Of a stretch of 64,000 bases of DNA, positions 1-8,900 are shown piece by piece; position 1 is the stretch's first letter, and each line of letters begins with the position of its first letter. The stretch is from Polyangium sp. 6x1 (GTDB lineage: Bacteria; Myxococcota_A; Polyangia; Polyangiales; Polyangiaceae), in assembly GCF_029946515.1 (NCBI RefSeq), contig NZ_JARZHH010000002.1, positions 62,001-126,000 on the forward strand, read 5' to 3'. Under the pieces are notes generated by a model. The model saw only the letters and a list, made by a program, of their open reading frames with translations. It made no database searches and was not told where the DNA came from. A program made the position numbers and the translations under genes.

Positions 1-1314
1 CAGCTCCGCGCGATGGGCGTCGACGAGATCGCATGCCTCGTCGATTTCGGCATCGACACCGACGCGGTGCTCGAGAGCCTGCCTCACCTCGACCAGCTCC
101 GCCGCCTGAGCGAGCGCGAGGCGCGGCGCGGAGGAGGTGAGCCGGTCACGGTCCCGCGGCAGATCAAGCGGTACGGCGTGACGCACTTGCAATGCACGCC
201 CTCGATGGCGCGCGCGCTCCTGCTCGACGTCGAGGCGCGCGAGGCGCTCGGGGGGCTCCAGAAGCTGCTCGTCGGCGGGGAGGCTTTCCCGGGTCCGCTC
301 GCCGAGGAGCTCGGCGCGATCGTCCCCGCGGGGCGGATGAACATGTACGGGCCGACCGAGACCACCATCTGGTCGGCGACGCACGACGTGAAGGACGAGC
401 GCGGCGGTGTGGTTCCGCTGGGCACGCCCCTCGCGCACAACCGCGTCTACGTGCTCGATCGGGCCCTTCAGCCCGTGCCCTTCGGCGTACCGGGCGAGAT
501 TTACATCGGCGGCGACTGCGTGGCGCGCGGCTACCACGGTCGGCCTGCGCTCACCGCGGAGCGCTTCCTGCCGGATCCTTTCCGCGACGAGCCGGGCGCG
601 CGGATCTACCGGACCGGCGACATCGGGCGCTTGCGCGCCGACGGCACGCTCGAGTTCCTCGGGCGGGCCGATCAGCAGGTGAAGCTGCGCGGGTTCCGCA
701 TCGAGCTCGGCGAGGTGGAGGCGTCGCTCGCGACTTGCCCGGGCGTACGCGAGGCGGTGGCGGCGGTGCGCGAGGACGTCCCGCTCGACGTGCGGCTCGT
801 GGCGTACGTCGTGCCGGCGGAGGGCAAGATCGACCCGGCGTCGTTGCGCGCGTCGCTGCAACGACGCTTGCCGGACTACATGGTGCCCTCGGTCTTCGTC
901 GAGCTGCCCGCGATCCCGCGCACGCCGAACGGCAAGGTGGATCGGAAGGCGCTGCCGGCGCCCTCCGAGGAGCGGCGCGCGAGCGCGGCGTTCGTGGCGC
1001 CGAGGAGCGACGTCGAGCAGCAAATCGCGGACGTCTGGCGGCGCGTGCTCCGGGTGGATCAGGTCGGCGTCCACGACAACTTCTTCGACCTCGGCGGGCA
1101 CTCGCTGCTCATGGTGCAAGTGCACAACGAGCTACAGCCGCTGCGGCCCGACATGCCGCTCGTCAAGCTCCTGGAGCACCCCACGGTCAGCGCGCTCGCG
1201 GCGTATCTGAGCGAGGGGGCAGAGGAGAGCGCGGCCGTGGTCGATGCGGCGCAGGATCGCGCGCGCCGGCAGCTCGAGGTGCTCAAGCGGCAGCGCAAGC
1301 GCGCGCGCGGGTGA
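1..1314 (+). CDS. NRPS C-terminal part: end of luciferase-like monooxygenase, split adenylation domain, PCP
   Basis: The gene is open from base 1, so its start lies outside the window. The first ~35 residues (GVDEIACLVDFG, then a leucine-rich stretch) match the end of FMN-dependent luciferase-like monooxygenase domains found inside NRPSs. From about base 160 an adenylation domain resumes near motif A5 (NMYGPTETTIW) and continues through A7 (YRTGD), A8 (VKLRGFRIELGE) and A10 (PNGKVDRKALP). An intact PCP follows (LGGHSLL, bases ~1090-1110). The monooxygenase is thus inserted between A4 and A5, the arrangement known from MtaG/MelG. The visible part of the specificity code reads Q-L-G-M-I-W-K, which fits glycine codes of the DILQLGLIWK type; the first three positions are outside the window. 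There is no TE. The basic C-terminal helix (LEVLKRQRKRARG) is probably a docking tail to the PKS that starts 41 bases downstream. Inferred role: activates Gly and may alpha-hydroxylate it. Confidence 0.9.
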   Translation, partial: QLRAMGVDEIACLVDFGIDTDAVLESLPHLDQLRRLSEREARRGGGEPVTVPRQIKRYGVTHLQCTPSMARALLLDVEAREALGGLQKLLVGGEAFPGPLAEELGAIVPAGRMNMYGPTETTIWSATHDVKDERGGVVPLGTPLAHNRVYVLDRALQPVPFGVPGEIYIGGDCVARGYHGRPALTAERFLPDPFRDEPGARIYRTGDIGRLRADGTLEFLGRADQQVKLRGFRIELGEVEASLATCPGVREAVAAVREDVPLDVRLVAYVVPAEGKIDPASLRASLQRRLPDYMVPSVFVELPAIPRTPNGKVDRKALPAPSEERRASAAFVAPRSDVEQQIADVWRRVLRVDQVGVHDNFFDLGGHSLLMVQVHNELQPLRPDMPLVKLLEHPTVSALAAYLSEGAEESAAVVDAAQDRARRQLEVLKRQRKRARG

Positions 1315-1355
1315 CGGATCCGTCATGCGACGACGACGAGAGGAAAGGTGGAAGC

Positions 1356-4300
1356 ATGAGTGAGGAAGCGGCGCGGTCCGCTGACGACGAGCTGGCCGTC
1401 GCCATCATCGGCATGGCGTGCCGTTTCCCGGGGGCGAAAGACGCGCAGACGTTCTGGAGCAACCTGGTCGGCGGGGTCGAGTCCATCACGATGTTCTCGC
1501 GCGAGGAGCTCCGCGCGCGGGGCGTGCGGGCGGAGCTGCTCGCGAACCCGGACTTCGTCCCGGCGGCCCCGGTGCTCGAGGGCATCGAGCATTTCGACGC
1601 GTCGTTTTTCGGCTACGCGCCGCGCGACGCCGAGATGCTCGATCCGCAGCAGCGCGTCTTCCTCGAGTGCGCGTGGTCCGCGCTGGAGAACGCCGGCTAC
1701 GGGGGCGCGAACCCCGGCTCCGTGGGCGTCTTCGCGGGCACCAGCGTGAGCACGTACCTGATCTTCAACCTGATGTCTCACCCCGAGATCGCCCTCGCCG
1801 AGGACACGTTCCCGGCCATGGTGGCGAACGATCGGGACTTCCTCGCGACACGCGTCGCCTACCACCTCGATCTGCGCGGGCCGAGCATGGACGTGCAGAG
1901 CGGCTGCTCGACGTCGCTCGTGGCGACGCACCTCGCCTGCCAGGCGCTGCTCGGCTTCCAGTGCGACATGGCGATCGCGGGGGGCGTCTCCATTCACATG
2001 CCGCAGCGCGCGGGGTACGTCTTCCAGCCCGGCGGCATCGCCTCGCCCGACGGGCACTGCCGCGCCTTCGACGAGGGCGCGAATGGCACGTTGTTCGGCA
2101 GCGGCGTGGGCGTGGTGGTCTTGAAGCGCCTCGACGACGCGATCCGGGACGGGGACACGATCACCGCCATCATCCGCGGCTCGGCGATCAACAACGACGG
2201 CGCCGCGAAGGTCGGCTTCACCGCGCCGAGCGTCGAGGGGCAGGCCGAGGTCATCGCGCGCGCGCATGCCATCGCAGGCGTCTCGCCCGAGGACATCGGG
2301 TACGTCGAGGCCCACGGCACGGCGACGCCGCTCGGGGACTCGGTCGAGGTCGCGGCGCTGACGAAGGCGTTTCAGGCGACGAGCGGCCGTACGCAGTTCT
2401 GCGCCCTCGGCTCCGTGAAGACGAACGTCGGGCACCTGGACGCGGCGGCGGGCGTCGCGGGGCTCATCAAGACCACGCTCGCGGTCCACCATGGCGAGAT
2501 CCCGCCGACGCTCCACTTCTCCCGCCCGAACCCGCGCCTCGAGCTCGACAAAAGCCCCTTCTTCGTGAACGCGCGGCCCGCGCCGTGGCCCGCGGCGCGC
2601 TCGCCCCGCCGGGCGGGGGTCAGCTCGATCGGCATCGGTGGGACCAACGCGCACGTGATCCTGGAGGAGCCCCCGCCGGCCTCGCCCTCGGGCCCGTCGC
2701 GCCCGTGGCACGCGCTCCTGCTCTCGGCGAAGACCCCGGAGGCGCTCGATCGCGCCACGCAGGCGCTCGCCCAGCACCTCGAGAGCCACCCCGACGTCCC
2801 GCTCGCCGACGTGGCGTACACGCTCCAGGTGGGGCGGCGGTCCTTCGCCCATCGCCGGGCGATCGTCTGCGACCTCGAACGCGGCGGCGAGGTCGCGCGC
2901 GCGCTCTTCGAGCCGCGGCGCATCCTGTCCGGGACCGTCGAGGGGACGCCGCGCGTGGTGGCGTTCATGTTTCCCGGGAGCGGCACGCAGCACGTCGGCA
3001 TGGGCGCGGAGCTCTACCGCAGCGAGCCGGTCTTCCGCGCGGCGTTCGATCGCTGCGCCGCGATCCTCGCGCCGCGGCTCGGCGCCGATCTGCGCGACAT
3101 CGTGCACGCCCGCGAGGGCAGGGGAGGCGGGGCGCTCACGCAGCCCTCGTTTGCGCTCCCGGCGCTCTTCACGATCGAATACAGCTTGGCCGAGCTCTGG
3201 AGGTCGCTCGGCGTCGAGCCCGCCGCGATGATCGGCCACAGCATGGGCGAGTACGTCGCGGCGTGCCTCGCGGGCGTCTTCTCGCTGGAGGACGCGCTCG
3301 CGCTCGTCGCGGAGCGCGGGCGCCTGCTCGGCGCCGTGCGGCCCGGGGCCATGGTGAGCGTCGATCTGCCCGAGGCGTCGCTGACGCCGCTGCTCGATCC
3401 GCGCCTGTCGGTGGCCGCGAAGAACGGCCCCGAGAGCTTCGTCATCGCCGGAGAAGAGGACGCGATCGACGCCTTCGTCCGCACCTTGGACGAGCGCGAC
3501 ATCGAGTACGTTCGCCTGCCGATCCAGGTCGCCGCGCACTCCCACCTCGTCGAGCCCATTCTGCCGGCGTTCGCCGCGTTCGTGCGGGGCCTCCGGCGGA
3601 ACCGCCCGCGCCTGCCCTTCATCTCGTGCGTGACGGGGACGTGGATCCGCGACGAGGAGGCCGAGAGCGTCGAGTACTGGGTGCGCCAGCTCCGGCAAAC
3701 CGTGCGCTTCGCCGACAGCATCCGCACGCTGCTCGACGACCCGCGCTGGGTGCTGCTCGAGGTCGGCCCCGGGCGCGCGCTGAGCTCGGCCGCGCGGCAG
3801 CAGGTGGGCTCTGGTTCGTCGGGCAAAGTGGCGGTGCTGTCCTCGATGTGCCTGCCGCAGGAGGAGCGCTCCGAGGTCGAGTTCGCCATGACCACGCTCG
3901 CGCGGCTGTGGCTCGCGGGCGTCGCCGTCCCCTGGGAGCGCCTGCACGCGAGCGGCGCGCGACGGCGCGTCCCGCTGCCCACGTATTCCTTCGAGCGCCG
4001 GCGCTTCTGGGTGGATCCCCGCCCCGCCGACGCGCGCCTCGCCGCGCCGTGCTCCGTGGAGGGCGCGGCGACCGCCCCGCAGGCGAGCGGCAAGAAGCCG
4101 GACGTCGCCGACTGGTTCTACCTGCCCTCGTGGAAACGGACGTTGTGGCCCGCGCCCGCGCCCGGGGCGGGCGAGGCTTGCTGGCTCGTCTTCGTGCCGC
4201 CCGAGGGGCCCCTCGAAGGGCTCTCGGAGCGGCTCGCGGCCACCGGCGCCACGGTCGTCACCGTGCGCCCCGGCGGGGCGTACCGGCGGGTTCGCGAGGG

Positions 4301-5975
4301 GCTCTACGAGATCGACCCGCGGAGCCGAAGCGCGTACACGACGCTGCTCGAGGATCTCGCGCGCGAGCTCGACCGCGCCCCGACGCACGTCCTGCACGCC
4401 CTGAGCCTGCTCGAGCCGCGCCGGACCGACGACGTGACGGCCCACGCGAGCGACGTCGGGTTCCAGAGCTTGCTCTTCCTCGCGCAATCGCTCGGCGAGC
4501 TGCCGGCGCGCAACGCGGTGCACCTCCTCGTCGTGTCGAGCGGCGTCCAGGCCGTCACCGGGAGCGAGCGCCTGCGGCCTGAGCACGCGACGCTCCTCGG
4601 GATCTGTCGCGTCCTGCCGCGGGAGCACCTCAACATCACGTGCAAGAGCGTCGACCTCGGCGGTTATCCCGACGCGCTTGGGCCCGGCGCGCTCGGGCAG
4701 CTCGTCACCGAGGCCGAGGGCGAGGGCCAGAGCGGCGTCATCGCGCACCGGGGCGCTCACCGCTGGGAGCAGACGTTCGAGCCCGTGCGCCTCGAGCGCC
4801 CGGCGAGCGCGGCGCCGCGCCTGCGCAGCCGCGGCGTGTACCTCGTCACCGGCGGCCTCGGCGGCATCGGCCTGGCCCTCGCGGAGCACCTCGCGCGCTC
4901 TTTCGAGGCGCGGCTCGTCCTCGTCGGTCGCTCGGCGCTGCCCGCGCGGGACACCTGGGCCGCGTGGTGCGCGTCGCATGGGGAGGACGATCCGGCGCGC
5001 AGGGCCATCACGAAGATCCAGGCCATCGAGGCGCTCGGCGGCGAGGTGCTCGCGCTCCAGGGCGACGTGGCCGACGCTGCCCGGATGGCCGAGGTGCTCG
5101 CGGAGGCGCGCGCCCGGTTCGGGGCGCTGAACGGCGTCATCCACGCGGCGGGCTTGCCGCCCGGCGGCCTGCTCCGCACGAAGAGCCTGGAGACGGTCGA
5201 GAGCATCTTCCGGCCCAAGGTCGGGGGGACCGTCGTGCTCCACGGCCTCGTCCGTGAGCCGCTCGACTTCTTCCTCGTGTGCTCGACGCGGACCGCGATC
5301 GTCGGCGATTTCGGTCAGGTCGACCATTGCGCGGCGAACGCGTTCCTCGACGCCTTCGCGCAGCGATGCGCCGCCGAGGGCCAGACGCACGTCGTCTCCA
5401 TCAACTGGGACGCCTGGCGCGACATCGGCCAGGCCGCGACGGCGGCGCGCGCCGAGGATTTCGCTGCCTACCGGGAGATGCTCCAGGCGAGCGGCATCGG
5501 CACCGAGGAGGGCATCGACATCTTCGACCGCGTCCTTTCGCGTGCGACGCCGCAGATCGTCGTCTCGACGCGGGATCTCTCTGCGGTGCTGGAGGAGGCG
5601 GGGCGCTTGGTCCAGGCGCTGACCGGGACCGACGCCGGCGAGGCGGGCAAGGCGCGCATCGAGGCGCCGATCGAGGAAATCGAGCGGATGATCGCGGACA
5701 TCTGGAAGCGCGTCCTCGGCGTCGAGCGCGTCGACAGCCACGACAGCTTCTTCGATATCGGCGGCAACTCGCTCATCGGGCTCAAGGTCATCGCCGAGCT
5801 CAAGCGCGCGCTCGGCGTCGTCCTGCCCGTCGTGACGCTCTTCGAGCGCCCGACGGTCGCGGCGCTCGCGCAGCTCCTGCATCAGGACGAGGGGAGCGAG
5901 GCCACGTACACGGACCGCCGAACCCGGGGGGCGCGGCGCCGGGAACGATTGCAGCGCAGGCGCGAGGATCGATAG
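1356..5975 (+). CDS. Type I PKS module KS-AT-KR-ACP (KR probably inactive)
   Basis: ATG at 1356 follows AGGAAAGGTGG. The protein has 1539 residues. The KS covers roughly 12-440, with Cys184 in GCSTSLV and the histidines in EAHGTATPLGD and NVGHLDAAAG. The AT starts near 535 (FPGSGTQ); its nucleophile is Ser629 in GHSMGE, and VAAHSHLV stands near 724 where malonyl-type ATs have HAFHS. A KR structural half (PSWKR, ~930) and a catalytic half with TGGLGGIG near 1167 follow. In the KR, the usual tyrosine of the Y-x-x-x-N signature is His1324 (GQVDHCAANAF), so ketoreduction is doubtful. The ACP has Ser1472 in IGGNSL. There is no DH or ER. The very basic C-terminus is a likely docking tail. The AT motif is not a clean malonyl or methylmalonyl signature. 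With the aminomalonyl-type operon at 34526-37864, an unusual extender is plausible here, but this is inference. Confidence 0.93.
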   Translation: MSEEAARSADDELAVAIIGMACRFPGAKDAQTFWSNLVGGVESITMFSREELRARGVRAELLANPDFVPAAPVLEGIEHFDASFFGYAPRDAEMLDPQQRVFLECAWSALENAGYGGANPGSVGVFAGTSVSTYLIFNLMSHPEIALAEDTFPAMVANDRDFLATRVAYHLDLRGPSMDVQSGCSTSLVATHLACQALLGFQCDMAIAGGVSIHMPQRAGYVFQPGGIASPDGHCRAFDEGANGTLFGSGVGVVVLKRLDDAIRDGDTITAIIRGSAINNDGAAKVGFTAPSVEGQAEVIARAHAIAGVSPEDIGYVEAHGTATPLGDSVEVAALTKAFQATSGRTQFCALGSVKTNVGHLDAAAGVAGLIKTTLAVHHGEIPPTLHFSRPNPRLELDKSPFFVNARPAPWPAARSPRRAGVSSIGIGGTNAHVILEEPPPASPSGPSRPWHALLLSAKTPEALDRATQALAQHLESHPDVPLADVAYTLQVGRRSFAHRRAIVCDLERGGEVARALFEPRRILSGTVEGTPRVVAFMFPGSGTQHVGMGAELYRSEPVFRAAFDRCAAILAPRLGADLRDIVHAREGRGGGALTQPSFALPALFTIEYSLAELWRSLGVEPAAMIGHSMGEYVAACLAGVFSLEDALALVAERGRLLGAVRPGAMVSVDLPEASLTPLLDPRLSVAAKNGPESFVIAGEEDAIDAFVRTLDERDIEYVRLPIQVAAHSHLVEPILPAFAAFVRGLRRNRPRLPFISCVTGTWIRDEEAESVEYWVRQLRQTVRFADSIRTLLDDPRWVLLEVGPGRALSSAARQQVGSGSSGKVAVLSSMCLPQEERSEVEFAMTTLARLWLAGVAVPWERLHASGARRRVPLPTYSFERRRFWVDPRPADARLAAPCSVEGAATAPQASGKKPDVADWFYLPSWKRTLWPAPAPGAGEACWLVFVPPEGPLEGLSERLAATGATVVTVRPGGAYRRVREGLYEIDPRSRSAYTTLLEDLARELDRAPTHVLHALSLLEPRRTDDVTAHASDVGFQSLLFLAQSLGELPARNAVHLLVVSSGVQAVTGSERLRPEHATLLGICRVLPREHLNITCKSVDLGGYPDALGPGALGQLVTEAEGEGQSGVIAHRGAHRWEQTFEPVRLERPASAAPRLRSRGVYLVTGGLGGIGLALAEHLARSFEARLVLVGRSALPARDTWAAWCASHGEDDPARRAITKIQAIEALGGEVLALQGDVADAARMAEVLAEARARFGALNGVIHAAGLPPGGLLRTKSLETVESIFRPKVGGTVVLHGLVREPLDFFLVCSTRTAIVGDFGQVDHCAANAFLDAFAQRCAAEGQTHVVSINWDAWRDIGQAATAARAEDFAAYREMLQASGIGTEEGIDIFDRVLSRATPQIVVSTRDLSAVLEEAGRLVQALTGTDAGEAGKARIEAPIEEIERMIADIWKRVLGVERVDSHDSFFDIGGNSLIGLKVIAELKRALGVVLPVVTLFERPTVAALAQLLHQDEGSEATYTDRRTRGARRRERLQRRREDR

Positions 5976-5984
5976 GAGAACGCC

Positions 5985-8900
5985 ATGGATGTCGCTGGGA
6001 CGGGTATGGAAATCGCGATCGTTGGCCTCGCGGGGCGCTTCCCGGGCGCCCGGGACGTGCCGGCGTTCTGGCGAAACCTCTGCAATGGCGTGGAGTCCTT
6101 CAGGACGTTCACCGAGGAGGAGCTCCTCGCGCGGGGTGTGTCTCCGGAGCTCGTGCGGGATCCGAGCTATGTCCGGGCGACGGCCATGGTGGAGGACGTC
6201 TCGCATTTCGACGCCGCCTTCTTCGGGTATCCGCCGCGCCAGGCGGAGCTGCTCGATCCGCAGCAGCGCATCTTCCTCGAATGCGCGTGGGAGGCGCTGG
6301 AGGACGCGGGGTACATCGTGCCCCGCAAGGATCTCCTGGTGGGCGTCTTCGGCGGCGCGGCGCTGAGCACCTATTTGCTGCTCCACATCTGGTCGAACCC
6401 CGCCGTCCTCGCTTCGCTCGATCCGCTCCAGGTCAGCCTGAGCAACGGCAACAGCTTCCTCACGACGCGCGTCTCCTACAAGCTCGATCTCAAGGGACCG
6501 AGCTTCCTCGTCGAGAGCGCCTGCTCGACGTCGCTCGTGGCGGTGCACATCGCCTGCCAGAGCCTCCTCAACGAGGAGTGTGACGTCGCGCTCGCGGGCG
6601 GCGTGTCCATCAACCTGAGCCAGCAGCACGGGTATCGGTTCGTCCCGGGGAGCATTCTCTCGCCCGACGGGCATTGCCGCCCCTTCGATTCGAAGGCGCA
6701 GGGCATCGTCTTCGGGAGCGGGGCGGGCGTCGTCGCGCTCCGGAGGCTCGAGGATGCGATCGCCGCGGGCGACCACATCTACGCGGTGATCAAGGGATCG
6801 GCGGTCAACAACGACGGCGGGCTGCGGGCCGGCTACACCGCCCCCGGGGTCGAGGGGCAGGCGCAGGTGATCGCCGAGGCGCACGCGAACGCGGACGTCT
6901 CGGCCGACACGATCTCGTATGTCGAGACGCACGGCACGGGGACGCCGCTCGGGGATCCCATCGAGGTGCAAGCGCTGACGAAGGCGTTCCGCGAGAGCAC
7001 GGACGAGCGCCGGTTCTGCGCGATCGGCTCGGTCAAGGCCAACGTGGGGCACCTCGACGCCGCCGCCGGCGTGGCGAGCTTGATCAAGACGGCGTGCGCG
7101 CTCCGGTACAAGAAGATCCCGGCCAGCCTGCATTGCGCGACGCCGAATCCTGCCATCGACTGGGACGGTAGCCCCTTCTTCGTCAATACCACCCTCTCGC
7201 CCTGGAGCGGCCCCACGCCCCTGCGCGCCGGGGTGAGCTCCTTCGGAATGGGCGGGACCAACGCGCACGCGGTGCTCGAAGAGCCTCCTTCGCGGCTCGC
7301 CGGTTCGCCCGGCCGCCCGGCCGAGCTCCTCGTCCTCTCGGCCAAAACGGAGGCGGCGCTTCGAGCCGCGAGGGAGCGGCTCGCCCAGCACCTCGAGAAC
7401 AACCCCGATCTCGTCCTCGCCGACGTGGCGCACACGCTCCAGGTCGGACGCAGGGTGTTTCCCCATCGCAGCTTCGTCGTCGCCGGCAGCGCGGCGGAGG
7501 CCACGCGGCGCTTGCGGGACATCCACGTCGCGCTGGACGAGCAACCCTCGGAGCGGCCCGTCGCGTTCCTCTTCCCCGGGCAGGGCGCGCAGACCGTCCA
7601 GATGTTCGCGCAGGTCTACCGTCACGAATTGGTCTTCCGGCGCGAGCTCGACCGCTGCGCCGAGATCCTTCGCCCCTTGCTCGAGGCTGATCTGCGCGCG
7701 ATCCTCTATCCGCCGGAGGGCGAGGAGGCACGCGCTGCCGACCGCCTGAAAGAGACCGCGTGGACCCAGCCCGCGATGTTCTCGGTCATGTACGCGCTCG
7801 CCCAGCTCTGGGGATCCTGGGGGATCACGCCGCAATCCATGATCGGGCATAGCGTCGGCGAATACGTCGCGGCCTGCCTCGCGGGCGTCTTTGATCTGCG
7901 CGACGCGCTGCGGCTGGTCGCCGAGCGCGGCAAGCTCGTCCAGCGCTTGCCGCCGGGCGCGATGCTGGCCGTGCCGCTCGCGGAGAACGCGATTGCGCAC
8001 TTCCTTGGCGGCGACGTCGCGCTGGCCGCCGTCAATGCCCCGAATCAATGCGTGCTCTCGGGCCCGATCCCCGCGATCGCGGAGATCGAGCAGCGCCTCG
8101 CGTCCTCCGGCGTGGAGGCCCGCCGCCTCGCCACCTCGCACGCCTTCCATTCGCCCATGATGCGGCCCATCGTCGGCGAGCTGTCCGCGCTCGTCCGCGC
8201 GGCGCGGCCTCGACCTGGCAAGACGCCCTTCGTCTCGTGCGTGACGGGCACCTGGATCACGCCCGAGCAGGCGCAGGACCCGGTGTACTGGACAGAGCAC
8301 CTGCTCCGCACCGTGCGCTTCTCCGAGGGCCTCACGACGCTCCTCGAGGACGGGCGCCGTGTGCTGCTCGAAGTGGGCCCCGGGCGCACCCTGAGCCGCC
8401 TTGCGCGGCGTATCCCCGCGGGGCAGGGGCGCGTGATCGAGCCCTCCCTCGCGCAGGAGGAGCAGAGGCCCGAGGAAGAGGCGTTGCACGTGACGCTCGG
8501 GAGGTTGTGGCAAGCCGGCGTCGTGGTCGACTGGGCCGGCTACCGCGGGCAGGAGCGCCGGCTGCGCGTCCCTCTGCCGACCTATCCGTTCGAGCGCAAG
8601 CGCTTCTGGATCGAGCCCGCCATTGCGACGGCCATGGCGGCGCCCGTGGACGCCCCGCAGCGCCCCGCCCCTGGCGCCGAAGAGCAAGCGGACCGAAAGC
8701 GCGACCAGGCGCCCGGCCCGCCGGTGGAGGCGCGCGTCGGGTTCCGGAATGCGTACGTCGCGCCGGAAAGCGAGATCGAGAGCAAGCTCGTCCAGATCTG
8801 GGAGCAGATCCTCGGCACCACGAACATCGGCCTGGACGACGATTTCCTCGACCTCGGCGGCGACTCGCTCCTCGCGACGCAGGTCACCTCTCGGATCCGC

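Noticed and set aside
192..1355. N-terminal extension of the first PKS reading frame upstream of 1356
   Set aside because: It overlaps the NRPS A and PCP domains in another frame, is low-complexity Arg/Ala/Gly, and the ATG at 1356 has a good ribosome-binding site just before the KS domain.
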